Below, one piece after another: positions 25,574 through 33,863 of a stretch of DNA of 64,000 nt (positions are counted from its first letter, which is position 1; every line of letters starts with the position of its first letter). The stretch comes from Chryseobacterium sp. G0201 (GTDB taxonomy: Bacteria; Bacteroidota; Bacteroidia; Flavobacteriales; Weeksellaceae), in contig NZ_CP033917.1 of NCBI RefSeq assembly GCF_003815655.1, forward strand, positions 4,030,001-4,094,000. Reading direction: 5' to 3'. The notes under the pieces were generated by a model. It did no database searches, had not been told where the DNA came from, and saw only the letters and a program-made list of their open reading frames with translations. Both the position numbers and the translations under genes were made by a program.

Positions 25574-26567
25574 TAAGTAGTATTGAAGTAGTACTTTTCC
25601 TCTTTATCCTATATAAATTTGCACCAGAAAATTCATACAAATACCGGTCACTGTATGAAGTACGATTCTAAACACACAAGGATAAATTTACAGAACAAAA
25701 ATTTGAAAAAATTAAAACATTAATAACAAAGTAAATGAGAAAAAATATAATTATTGTCTCTACCATACTGATTTCAGGATTTGCTTTTTCACAGGTTGGA
25801 ATGAATACACCAGATCCAAAAGCAACTCTGGATATCACGGCTAAAAATGCTACAGGAACATCAACTTCTACTGAAGGTATTTTAATACCAAGGGTTGACA
25901 GACAAAGAGCCCAATCTATGCAAAATATAGAAGTTCCTACTTTAATCTATGTAAATAGTGTTTCCACAGGTTCCCAAACCGGAAATGCTATTAATATAGA
26001 TAAGGTTGGGTACTATTACTATAAAGATAGTGCATGGATCAAATTAAATCAAGATCCAGAGATTAACACTAATATCTATAATTCTGATGGTACTCTTTCA
26101 GAAAACCGTACGGTTACACAAGGAAATAAATCATTAAAATTCATTGGATCTATAGAAAATTTATTTTCTGTAGATGGACTTACTCTATCTGTAGATGCAG
26201 CCCGTCATAGAGTTGGGATGGGAACCGAGACACCATCATCGATTTTATCTGTGGTGAATTCCAGACCAGGAAATACGGTTGACGCCTTTTCTGTTGGAAT
26301 TAATAATTGCGGGTCAGCATGTGGACAGGGAACAGCAAGAAATATTAGTATATTCAATAAGAATGGAACTAACTCGCAGTTTGGAAGTATAGATTTTATT
26401 CCCTCAATAACGGCAGACGGAATAACAGGAGCTTCAATCAGAGGAATAGATAGAAATGCACAAGATAATTCTGCAGGACTCCAATTTCTTACCAGAAATG
26501 TCAACAGTTATGATGCAAGAATGACCATTAAATCTGCTGGCAATATTGGCATAGGAACTTCTACACC
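25574..26567 (+). repeat. Direct repeat of about 1 kb, copy A (promoter plus surface-gene 5' part)
   Basis: This segment is nearly identical to 28672-29664 (offset 3097-3098). I count about nine substitutions and one A-run indel, giving only two amino-acid differences across about 277 residues. It includes operator, promoter, leader and the N-terminal part of the surface gene, and ends at the GIGTSTPN codons. Confidence 0.95.
25576..25621 (+). promoter_or_regulatory. Operator-like tandem element plus -7 box of surface gene 1
   Basis: AGTAGTATTGAAGTAGTACT (25576-25595) contains two AGTAGTA units 11 bases apart. TATAAATTTG, a strong TAnnTTTG -7 box, ends at 25621, 45 bases after the element begins. 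Elements with the same spacing precede the surface genes at 28832 and 39414 and stand alone at 37235. A further leader word, TACGATTCTAA (25661), is shared with 28759 and 39351. The 329 gene-free bases 25406-25734 hold only this regulatory region and the promoter region of the divergent regulator. Confidence 0.7.
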
Positions 26568-26745
26568 TAATCCAAAAGCAATTTTAGATTTATCATCTAC
26601 GACCCAAGGTTTCTTACCTCCAAGAATGACTACAGCACAAAGAGATCAGATTACATCACCTGTACCTCCCGGGCTTATGGTATATAATACAACTGATAAT
26701 ATGATGCAATATTACAACGGAAGTACATGGATAAATTATAATTAA
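25735..26745 (+). CDS. Secreted surface protein 1 (GIGT-repeat fibre-like)
   Basis: The 336-residue protein has a signal peptide (MRKNIIIVSTILISGFAFSQ) followed by VGMNTPDPKATLDITAKNAT and a module ending KVGYYYYKDSAWIKLNQ. It then has NIYNSDGTLSENRTVTQGNK and later GIGTSTPNPKAILDLSSTTQ followed by GFLPPRMTTAQRDQITSPVP and a YYNGSTWINYN end. Such GIGTxxP-LD modules are common in secreted Bacteroidetes proteins and recall phage tail-fibre repeats. It has no T9SS tail that I can recognise. Residues 1-277 are duplicated in the protein at 28832. It lies 15 bases upstream of the next surface gene, so they form an operon. Function unknown; adhesion or surface fibre is inferred. Confidence 0.8.
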   Translation: MRKNIIIVSTILISGFAFSQVGMNTPDPKATLDITAKNATGTSTSTEGILIPRVDRQRAQSMQNIEVPTLIYVNSVSTGSQTGNAINIDKVGYYYYKDSAWIKLNQDPEINTNIYNSDGTLSENRTVTQGNKSLKFIGSIENLFSVDGLTLSVDAARHRVGMGTETPSSILSVVNSRPGNTVDAFSVGINNCGSACGQGTARNISIFNKNGTNSQFGSIDFIPSITADGITGASIRGIDRNAQDNSAGLQFLTRNVNSYDARMTIKSAGNIGIGTSTPNPKAILDLSSTTQGFLPPRMTTAQRDQITSPVPPGLMVYNTTDNMMQYYNGSTWINYN

Positions 26746-26760
26746 TAGAAAAATATTAGA

Positions 26761-28134
26761 ATGAAAAAAAATATTATATTCTATTTATTACTTGTATCAA
26801 ATATTATATTTGGGCAAGATTCTCCTTATAAGGGATTTCTGCCACCCAGATTGTCCACGATACAAAGAGATGCGATAACATCACCACCTCCCGGATTGAT
26901 GATCTATAATACAACGATCAACTGCATGGAAAACTGGAATGCATCAAGATGGGTGTCAAAATGTTCAGGAATTGTAAGCCTAAATTGTTTAGATGCTACT
27001 CATAACGGAACCTTAACAAGCGGAACATCTGCTTCAGGAGTTTCTTCAGTAATCTCTTACACAGGAGGAAACGGAGGTTCTCATAATGGTCAGATCGTTA
27101 CTTCTACAGGTGTAACTGGATTAACAGCTACATTATTAGCGGGAAATTTTGCAAATGGAAATGGAACTCTAACGTATACTATTACAGGAACACCATCTTC
27201 CGCAGGTACGGCTAGTTTTGCAATCAATATCGGAGGGCAAACTTGTATTTTAACAAGAACGGTAACAGAGCCCGCAGGAGCTATTACTACGCTGGATTGT
27301 GCGGGTGCAACCAATAATGGAACCTTAACAAGCGGAACAATTGCTTCAGGAGTTTCATCAGTAATCTCTTATACAGGAGGAAACGGAGGTTCTCACTCAG
27401 GGCAGGTCGTTACTTCTACAGGTGTAACTGGATTAACAGCTACATTATTAGCGGGAAATTTTGCCAATGGAAACGGAACTCTAACGTATACGATTACAGG
27501 AACTCCTTCCGGAGCAGGTAACGCAACTTTTGCGATTAATATCGGAGGACAAATTTGTAACATTACGATAATTGTAGCTTCTGGACAGCCTCCAGCTGTT
27601 ACAAGCCCGGATATTAATTGTAATGGATGGTCATTTTCTAATTTTGGAACATTTAATGGTTCGGTAAGCGGGCATACTATTTCTGCTACCGTTACAAATG
27701 TAGCAGGAACAACTGTGGGTCCGTCTGCAAGTATTAGAAAATGTAATTCGACAGAAACTTATTTTATGTCAAATCCATATTCATTTAACTCTCCTAATAA
27801 TGAAGTTCGAACAATGAGAGTGAAATTTAATAAGAATGTAAGTAATGTCAGGCTAAATGTGTCTAGTTTTTCTACTTCGGCATATTTAACAGTTACACTG
27901 AAGAGAAATGGAGTTATTATAAATCCTACTGTAACATCAAGCGCTTGTGCTACTGCTTACAGCCCATCATCAAGGAGAATAGTTTCAATGGTAAGTGTTG
28001 GGTTCAGGCCTGATAGTTATAATTTTGGAGGACAGTGGTTTGACGAAATTGAAATTACAGGATCAAAAACAGTTCTAAATGAGTCTTATCAGGCATCACT
28101 CGTTGAGTTTTGTGTTGGAGCGGTAGAGCTATAA
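26761..28134 (+). CDS. Secreted surface protein 2 with two 104-residue repeats
   Basis: The 457-residue protein has a signal peptide (MKKNIIFYLLLVSNIIFGQ), then starts directly at GFLPPRLSTIQRDAITSPPP, the module that ends protein 1. Two copies of the 104-residue Cys-pair repeat follow (residues about 73-274; SYTGGNGGSHNGQIVTSTGV in each). The last 180 residues (NCNGWSFSNFGTFNGSVSGH onwards) are unique and look beta-rich; I do not recognise them. There is no T9SS tail. It reads like the detached C-terminal half of a larger protein whose N-terminal half is gene 25735. Confidence 0.75.
   Translation: MKKNIIFYLLLVSNIIFGQDSPYKGFLPPRLSTIQRDAITSPPPGLMIYNTTINCMENWNASRWVSKCSGIVSLNCLDATHNGTLTSGTSASGVSSVISYTGGNGGSHNGQIVTSTGVTGLTATLLAGNFANGNGTLTYTITGTPSSAGTASFAINIGGQTCILTRTVTEPAGAITTLDCAGATNNGTLTSGTIASGVSSVISYTGGNGGSHSGQVVTSTGVTGLTATLLAGNFANGNGTLTYTITGTPSGAGNATFAINIGGQICNITIIVASGQPPAVTSPDINCNGWSFSNFGTFNGSVSGHTISATVTNVAGTTVGPSASIRKCNSTETYFMSNPYSFNSPNNEVRTMRVKFNKNVSNVRLNVSSFSTSAYLTVTLKRNGVIINPTVTSSACATAYSPSSRRIVSMVSVGFRPDSYNFGGQWFDEIEITGSKTVLNESYQASLVEFCVGAVEL
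26977..27582 (+). repeat. Two tandem 312-nt coding repeats
   Basis: Equivalent points (codons before the first Cys) fall at 26977 and 27289, exactly 312 bases apart. The encoded unit carries one Cys at each end (LDC/LNC and GGQTC/GGQIC). Confidence 0.9.
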
Positions 28135-28155
28135 ATCCAAAAATATTTTTGATAA

Positions 28156-28191
28156 GTGCCAAAGGTTAATAGCGAAAAACCTTTGGCATTT
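28156..28191 (+). terminator. Terminator of the 25735-26761 operon
   Basis: Perfect 11-bp stem TGCCAAAGGTT/AACCTTTGGCA followed by TTTT. Confidence 0.85.
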
Positions 28192-28274
28192 TACAAAGTT
28201 GCTGAATAAAATAATTATAATAAAACAAATAGTCAGCAATCCAATGTTAAATTACATAAACTAAGAATAATACA

Positions 28275-28346
28275 ATGAGAACAATTAGATGCCAATTTTT
28301 AAATCTTCTCAGAAAGATAAAAACCATATTTAAAATAGAAAAATAA
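28275..28346 (+). CDS. Small ORF, 23 residues, paralogue of the ORF at 32393
   Basis: It encodes MRTIRCQFLNLLRKIKTIFK followed by IEK. The protein at 32393 begins MKTIIHQFLVLLRKIKIIYK, and both follow an AACTAAGA(A)TAA(TACA)ATG leader. Both sit upstream of the 3' end of a cyclic-nucleotide phosphodiesterase gene (here a relic). It is basic and amphipathic; function unknown. It may be only a duplicated fragment. The gene-free stretch 28135-28831 otherwise holds a terminator, the relic at 28426 and the promoter at 28674. Confidence 0.4.
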   Translation: MRTIRCQFLNLLRKIKTIFKIEK

Positions 28347-28425
28347 TTAATAAAATAGGATAAAAGTATTTTTGATAATTACTTAGTGTTGATAGAAGAC
28401 TATTGAATGACAATCTTAGATTTTT

Positions 28426-28485
28426 CTATAAACTAATTTTCTTTCCCTGAACCGGAAAGATATATTTTACTCCTAAAGTATTTTG
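28426..28485 (-). pseudogene. Relic of the 3' end of the cpdP-like gene
   Basis: Read leftwards it encodes QNTLGVKYIFPVQGKKISL and a stop, matching the C-terminus QNTLGVKYIFPVQGKKIDL of the protein at 32619-33566. Homology breaks off at 28486. Together with the small ORF at 28275 it shows that the segment 32380-32690 has a decayed duplicate here. Confidence 0.85.
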
Positions 28486-28671
28486 AGGCAAAAGATTGAA
28501 GCTTATTAAAAGTGTTCAATTTTAGCATCGCATACTAATGGATGATTATTTATATTTCCATAAAACAATATATATCACAGGTTTTTATTTCAATAATAGC
28601 CTTATGTCAGCTACAACAAATCATCAACATAGACTATTTTAATGTTTTGTTAATGAGTTTATTATGAGGTT

Positions 28672-29664
28672 TAAGTAGTATTGAAGTAGTACTTTTCCTC
28701 TTTATCCTATATAAATTTGCACCAGAAAATTCATACAAATACCGGTCACTGTATGAAGTACGATTCTAAACACACAAGGATAAATTTACAGAACAAAAAT
28801 TTGAAAAATTAAAACATTAATAACAAAGTAAATGAGAAAAAATATAATTATTGTCTCTACCATACTGATTTCAGGATTTGCTTTTTCACAGGTTGGAATG
28901 AATACACCAGATCCAAAAGCAACTCTGGATATCACGGCTAAAAATGCTACAGGAACATCAACTTCTACCGAAGGTATTTTAATCCCAAGGGTCGACAGAC
29001 AAAGAGCCCAATCTATGCAAAATATAGAAGTTCCTACTTTAATCTATGTAAATAGTGTTTCCACAGGTTCCCAAACCGGAAATGCTATTAATATAGATAA
29101 GGTTGGGTACTATTACTATAAAGATAGTGCATGGATCAAATTAAATCAAGATCCAGAGATTAACACTAATATCTATAATTCTGATGGTACTCTTTCAGAA
29201 AACCGTACGGTTACACAAGGAAATAAATCATTAAAATTCATTGGATCTATAGAAAATTTATTTTCTGTAGATGGACTTACTCTATCTGTAGATGCAGCCC
29301 GTCATAGAGTTGGGATGGGAACCGAGACACCATCATCGATTTTATCTGTGGTGAATTCCAGACCAGGAAATACAGTTGACGCCTTTTCTGTTGGAATTAA
29401 TAATTGCGGGTCAGCATGTGGACAGGGAACAGCAAGAAATATTAGTATATTCAATAAGAATGGAACTAATTCGCAGTTTGGAAGTATAGATTTTATTCCC
29501 TCAATAACAGCAGAAGGAATAACAGGAGCTTCAATCAGAGGAATAGATAGAAATGCACAAGATAATTCTGCAGGAATCCAGTTTCTTACCAGAAATGTCA
29601 ACAGTTATGATGCAAGAATGACCATTAAATCTGCTGGCAATATTGGCATAGGAACTTCTACACC
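28672..29664 (+). repeat. Direct repeat of about 1 kb, copy B
   Basis: Second copy of 25574-26567; see that entry for differences. Beyond 29664 the two genes diverge abruptly within the GIGTSTPN module. Confidence 0.95.
28674..28719 (+). promoter_or_regulatory. Operator-like element plus -7 box of surface gene 3
   Basis: AGTAGTATTGAAGTAGTACT at 28674-28693 and TATAAATTTG at 28710-28719, identical to the copy at 25576 and part of the 1-kb duplication. Confidence 0.7.
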
Positions 29665-31345
29665 AAATTCCAGTGCATTAGTAGATATTTCTTCTACCAC
29701 CCAAGGTTTTCTTCCTCCAAGATTAACAACAGCACAAAGAGATGCAATTGTGGGTAAAGCAGAAGGTTTAACGATCTACAATACAGACATGCATTGCATG
29801 CAATATTGGAATGCAACAATTTGGAAAGGTGATTGCTCTGATGCCGGACAGCCGGAAGTTGGTATTATTACAACATTAGATTGTACCGGAGCAACGAATA
29901 ACGGAACGTTAACCAGCGGAACAGCTGCATCAGGAGTTTCTTCAGTAATCTCTTATACAGGAGGAAACGGAGGCTCTCATAATGGTCAGATTGTAACTTC
30001 TACAGGAGTTTCAGGATTAACTGCTACGTTGTCAGCAGGAAATTTTGCCAATGGAAACGGTACGTTAACCTATACCATTACAGGAACGCCTTCTTCTGCA
30101 GGGACAGCAACATTTGCACTCAATATCGGAGGACAAACTTGTAATATCACAAGAGCGATAAATACCGGAGCAGGAACTGTCACAACATTAGATTGTACCG
30201 GAGCAACGAATAATGGAACATTAACCAGCGGAACATCTGCATCAGGAGTTTCTTCAGTAATCTCTTATACAGGAGGGAACGGAGGTTCTCATAATGGTCA
30301 GATTGTAACTTCTACAGGAGTTTCAGGACTAACTGCTACCTTGTCAGCAGGAAATTTTGCCAATGGAAACGGAACTCTAACGTATACTATTACTGGAACT
30401 CCTTCCGGAGCGGGAACAGCAACATTTGCACTCAATATCGGAGGACAAAATTGTAATTTCACAAGAGCGATAAATACCGGAGCAGGAACTGTCACAACAT
30501 TAGATTGTACGGGAGCAACGAATAACGGAACATTAACCAGCGGAACAGCTGCATCAGGAGTTTCATCAGTAATCTCTTACACAGGAGGAAATGGAGGCTC
30601 TCATAATGGTCAGATTGTAACTTCTACAGGAGTTTCAGGATTAACCGCTACGTTGTCAGCAGGAAATTTTGCCAATGGAAACGGAACTCTAACGTATACT
30701 ATTACTGGAACTCCTTCCGGAGCAGGTAACGCAACTTTTGCGATTAATATCGGAGGGCAAACTTGTACATTAACAAGAACGATAGCTGCCGCAGCTGGAG
30801 CTATTGCAACATTGGATTGTGCAGGAGCTACAAATAACGGATTTACCTATCCAGGAATTCCAGCCCCAGCTGGTGTGACTTCTGTGATTTCTTATACTGG
30901 AGGAAATGGCGGTACTCATAGCGGACAAATAGTAGCTTCTACGGGCGTTACGGGACTAACAGCAACCTTGCTACCTGGAAGTTTTGCCAATGGAAACGGA
31001 AATTTAACCTATACAATTACAGGCACACCTTCAGGATTTGGCAATGCGCAATTTGCAATTAATATAGGGGGTGTAAGCTGTACATTAACTGTTCCTGTTG
31101 CAGAATATCCGGCTTATAAGTGTGAACAAGCGCCCGGAAGATTTGGACAACCTGATTATTCACCTTTATATATTGTATGTGGATATCAACCAGAAACCGG
31201 GCACGGATGTAGCAGTTCTGACCCAAATTGTTCTTATTTATTTATACCTACATTAGGAGAAAGTAGATGGGTACGTGCTCACTTATTTGCTTGTCCAGAA
31301 GGAACAGTTTGGAATCCAGTACAGCAACATTGTGCTTATCCTTAA
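28832..31345 (+). CDS. Secreted surface protein 3: four Cys-pair repeats and CBM14-like end
   Basis: The 837 residues comprise a signal peptide, an N-terminal part nearly identical to protein 1 (residues 1-277), a GFLPPRLTTAQRDAIVGKAE module, and four tandem 104-residue repeats (about 345-755) each with two Cys. The C-terminal domain of about 76 residues has six Cys and ends LFACPEGTVWNPVQQHCAYP. That end strongly resembles the CPPGLVFNPxxxxC end of peritrophin-A/CBM14 chitin-binding domains. I infer a surface protein that presents a carbohydrate-binding tip. Disulfides are expected within each repeat and in the tip. No T9SS tail is visible. A terminator follows, then the CGPC protein gene. 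Confidence 0.8.
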   Translation: MRKNIIIVSTILISGFAFSQVGMNTPDPKATLDITAKNATGTSTSTEGILIPRVDRQRAQSMQNIEVPTLIYVNSVSTGSQTGNAINIDKVGYYYYKDSAWIKLNQDPEINTNIYNSDGTLSENRTVTQGNKSLKFIGSIENLFSVDGLTLSVDAARHRVGMGTETPSSILSVVNSRPGNTVDAFSVGINNCGSACGQGTARNISIFNKNGTNSQFGSIDFIPSITAEGITGASIRGIDRNAQDNSAGIQFLTRNVNSYDARMTIKSAGNIGIGTSTPNSSALVDISSTTQGFLPPRLTTAQRDAIVGKAEGLTIYNTDMHCMQYWNATIWKGDCSDAGQPEVGIITTLDCTGATNNGTLTSGTAASGVSSVISYTGGNGGSHNGQIVTSTGVSGLTATLSAGNFANGNGTLTYTITGTPSSAGTATFALNIGGQTCNITRAINTGAGTVTTLDCTGATNNGTLTSGTSASGVSSVISYTGGNGGSHNGQIVTSTGVSGLTATLSAGNFANGNGTLTYTITGTPSGAGTATFALNIGGQNCNFTRAINTGAGTVTTLDCTGATNNGTLTSGTAASGVSSVISYTGGNGGSHNGQIVTSTGVSGLTATLSAGNFANGNGTLTYTITGTPSGAGNATFAINIGGQTCTLTRTIAAAAGAIATLDCAGATNNGFTYPGIPAPAGVTSVISYTGGNGGTHSGQIVASTGVTGLTATLLPGSFANGNGNLTYTITGTPSGFGNAQFAINIGGVSCTLTVPVAEYPAYKCEQAPGRFGQPDYSPLYIVCGYQPETGHGCSSSDPNCSYLFIPTLGESRWVRAHLFACPEGTVWNPVQQHCAYP
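29873..31100 (+). repeat. Four tandem 312-nt coding repeats
   Basis: Equivalent points lie at 29873, 30185, 30497 and 30809, each exactly 312 bases apart. The first three are close to identical; the fourth is more divergent (NNGFTYPGIPAPAGV). Confidence 0.95.
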
Positions 31346-31356
31346 TATTTATTTTA

Positions 31357-31389
31357 CCAGACAGAAAATATTGTCTGTCTGGTTTTTTT
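31357..31389 (+). terminator. Terminator after surface gene 3
   Basis: Stem CCAGACAGA/TCTGTCTGG followed by seven T. Confidence 0.85.
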
Positions 31390-31412
31390 AAAATTTCTAC
31401 ACATAAAACCAT

Positions 31413-32366
31413 ATGAAAAATAATAAAACACAATTAATATATAAAAAAACAGTAATTGCTGTATTATTAGTAATTCCGTTTTTTACCTTACAGGCACAGA
31501 CAAGTATTGCATCTCCAAGTACAATCACCCAAAATATCCAAGATAATATATCAACAAAATCTGTTGGCCTGTCGATCGATCATCTGATTTCACAAACCTC
31601 AAAAGTGTACACTAAACCGGAAGCTGAAAAAGCTGTACGATTTATTACGGATGAAATAGACTGGCAAACACTTTATACTTCAGGAAATTGGTCGAAGGTT
31701 ATCACTTTATGGGTAGATCTTTACAGCAATCATATTAACGATGTTTTTGCCTTTACAGATGATTTTGAGAAGATTAGTAAAAAAATAACAGATCCGACTC
31801 AATATGCTGATTTTGCAAGAAAAACTGCTTTTGCTCTTACGAGACAGAACAGAGCACATTACATCAATTCTATAGCACCTCTTGTAAGAGATTCAGGAAA
31901 AATAAAAGACTTTAACGGCGTTCTGGCAGTTTATATGCAGGCTGCTCCGGGTACTTATGCTCCGGAACTTATTTTTAAAGTTCATGATAATAATGTTGTT
32001 TTAAAAAGTAAGGAGATGGCCAATGGAAATTTTTCCCAAACTATGCTTTTGTTCTATGCTTCGGGATGCGGACCTTGTGAGCATCTTCTTATGCAGATGC
32101 CTGATTATATGAATGATCTTAAAAATAAAAGGATCAGGATTATCTCTGTTTCTGCGGACCCAGATGAGAATACATTTGAAAATAAAGCAAAAGATCTTCC
32201 CTGGGAAGATAAATTCTGGGATTATGAAAATATAAAAGGAGAAAACTTTCAGAAATATGCGATTACAGGGACACCTACCATTTTCTTATTAGATAAAACA
32301 GGAAAAATTCTTGTAAGAACATCTTCTCTTGATGAGTTTTTAGATTATATAAATAAATCTAAGTAA
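31413..32366 (+). CDS. Secreted thioredoxin-like protein with CGPC motif
   Basis: The 317-residue protein has a signal peptide (cleavage near LQAQ, residue 29) and an alpha-helical N-terminal region of about 160 residues that I do not recognise. A thioredoxin/TlpA-like domain follows (about 175-315): LLFYASGCGPCEHLLMQMPD with the redox CGPC, ISVSADPDENTF, and the cis-Pro in ITGTPTIFLLD. It should act outside the cytoplasm in thiol-disulfide exchange. It lies 67 bases downstream of a surface gene whose repeats and tip are rich in paired Cys, so it may reduce, isomerise or form their disulfides (inference). Confidence 0.82.
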   Translation: MKNNKTQLIYKKTVIAVLLVIPFFTLQAQTSIASPSTITQNIQDNISTKSVGLSIDHLISQTSKVYTKPEAEKAVRFITDEIDWQTLYTSGNWSKVITLWVDLYSNHINDVFAFTDDFEKISKKITDPTQYADFARKTAFALTRQNRAHYINSIAPLVRDSGKIKDFNGVLAVYMQAAPGTYAPELIFKVHDNNVVLKSKEMANGNFSQTMLLFYASGCGPCEHLLMQMPDYMNDLKNKRIRIISVSADPDENTFENKAKDLPWEDKFWDYENIKGENFQKYAITGTPTIFLLDKTGKILVRTSSLDEFLDYINKSK

Positions 32367-32392
32367 AGAAAAATTTTGTTAAAACTAAGATA

Positions 32393-32509
32393 ATGAAAAC
32401 AATCATACATCAATTTTTAGTCCTTCTAAGAAAGATAAAAATTATATACAAAAACAGAAAAATACAAAATTATATAAAAGAGAAAGTTAAATCCAACCAA
32501 TTGGATTAA
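32393..32509 (+). CDS. Small basic ORF, 38 residues, conserved with 28275 ORF
   Basis: It encodes MKTIIHQFLVLLRKIKIIYK followed by NRKIQNYIKEKVKSNQLD: an amphipathic basic helix. It begins 26 bases after the thioredoxin-like gene stop and is followed by a strong terminator, so it would be the last cistron of that unit. The N-terminal 20 residues recur in the ORF at 28275. I know no family for it. Confidence 0.5.
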   Translation: MKTIIHQFLVLLRKIKIIYKNRKIQNYIKEKVKSNQLD

Positions 32510-32524
32510 TTTGTTTTAGTGTTG

Positions 32525-32556
32525 ACCGAAGATTATTAATGATCTTCGGTTTTTTT
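32525..32556 (+). terminator. Terminator after the small ORF
   Basis: Stem ACCGAAGAT/ATCTTCGGT followed by seven T. Confidence 0.88.
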
Positions 32557-32618
32557 ATTATATAAATGATGTTTGTACTTCATGAAATTAAAAATAAGAA
32601 GGAAATATGCATTCTTTT

Positions 32619-33566
32619 TTATAAATCAATTTTCTTCCCCTGAACCGGAAATATATATTTTACTCCTAAAGTATTTTGTTCTTTCAGTTGTTTTTTTATT
32701 CGTTCAATATTATTATCAACAGGCTTTAAATGGGTTATAATGATAGGAACCTGCTGTAATTTTTCGGGTTGACAATAGCTGTTCAGAATATTTAATTCAG
32801 ACTGCAATAATTTTGGGGTAAGATGTCCAAATAAAGATTTATCCGGCTGTTCATTCGGAAAAGAAACTTCGATTAAAATACCTTTTAATTGTTGATTATT
32901 AACATAAGGAGCTATTTGTTTCCATAAATTCTGAAGCATATTGCTTTGCTCAATACTGTCACTGCCTGTATCACCAAGGTATAAAAGATAATCACTGTTG
33001 TGTCGTACAAGAAATGCTGTACTTTCGTATGGTTTTACATGGCTGAGAGGAAATGCAGTCACGTACATATCGGTATTGGGCATCGGTATTTCCTTGCCTG
33101 CATCCAGATTGATGATGCTGTATTTGTTTAAATGAGGAACTTCACCGGAGTCGGTAAAGTTAGCCCACGATTTCCATGAAAAATATTTATCTGTAAGGAT
33201 TTCTGCTACCGAAGGAAGTGCGTAAATACTTTTTTTAGTATCGTCGGGACTATTTAAAATCAACCCACTTGCATGATCTAAGTGAGCATGAGAAATTAAA
33301 TAACCTTTAATGTTTTCCTGTATTACCTGTAATGCTGATTTACCTTTAAAATTTCCCTTCTTTATGGCTTTTTCAATTCCGGAGCGTAATGTTCCGGCAT
33401 CAAAATTTACATAATTTTCAGAGTTTGCAGGAGCCGCCATATAGCTTGATAGGTTGCTCTCTTCACCGCCACCATAGATGCCTAAAGGAATAACCTTAAA
33501 ACTTTGCTGGGCTGAACAAATGATCGAAGAGGAAAAAATAATCAGCGTAAAAAAACATTTTCTCAT
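32619..33566 (-). CDS. cpdP: Exported class II 3',5'-cyclic-nucleotide phosphodiesterase
   Basis: The 315-residue protein has a signal peptide (MRKCFFTLIIFSSSIICSAQ) and the class II cAMP phosphodiesterase pattern: SHAHLDHASG (metallo-beta-lactamase HxHxDH), FPLSHVKPYESTAFLVRH, YLGDTGSDSIE and FGHLTPKLL, ending with THLKPVDNN. The family hydrolyses cAMP or cGMP using two metals. The signal peptide places it outside the cytoplasm, so it would act on external cyclic nucleotides. A relic of its 3' end lies at 28426, indicating that it has been part of the duplicated surface-gene unit. Confidence 0.88.
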   Translation of the reverse strand: MRKCFFTLIIFSSSIICSAQQSFKVIPLGIYGGGEESNLSSYMAAPANSENYVNFDAGTLRSGIEKAIKKGNFKGKSALQVIQENIKGYLISHAHLDHASGLILNSPDDTKKSIYALPSVAEILTDKYFSWKSWANFTDSGEVPHLNKYSIINLDAGKEIPMPNTDMYVTAFPLSHVKPYESTAFLVRHNSDYLLYLGDTGSDSIEQSNMLQNLWKQIAPYVNNQQLKGILIEVSFPNEQPDKSLFGHLTPKLLQSELNILNSYCQPEKLQQVPIIITHLKPVDNNIERIKKQLKEQNTLGVKYIFPVQGKKIDL

Positions 33567-33636
33567 ATAGAATAGGTGCTATGAATGTGTTGATGATATT
33601 TTCAAACAAATAATATTGCAAATTTAAATTAAAAAA

Positions 33637-33855
33637 TTACGAAAGACAAAAGTATGCACTGCATACTGGCAAAATACACAGCAGCACATTCACGAAAAAC
33701 TGATAGAAAAGGCAAAAGGATATCTTACAACGACTAATTTTTCGGTTGCAGAAGTGGCTTATCAACTAGGTTTTGAGCATTCATAGTCTTTCAATAAATT
33801 ATTTAAAAAGAAAACTGATACAACGCCGTTGAGTTATAAACAATCTTTTAATTAA
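33637..33855 (+). pseudogene. Relic of an AraC-family regulator (C-terminal HTH)
   Basis: The plus strand encodes QQHIHEKLIEKAKGYLTTTN, FSVAEVAYQLGFEHS, stop (TAG 33784), SFNKLFKKKTDTTPLSYKQS, FN and a final TAA at 33853-33855. This is the typical end of AraC regulators, in which HSQSFNKLFK is usual, so CAG has become TAG. Upstream of QQHI the frame is lost and the rest of the gene is absent. Confidence 0.85.
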
Positions 33856-33863
33856 AATCAATT

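Noticed and set aside
25735..28134. Genes 25735 and 26761 as one gene split by a frameshift
   Set aside because: The second has its own signal peptide and start 15 bases after a natural end; they look like separate cistrons, although they may descend from one longer protein.
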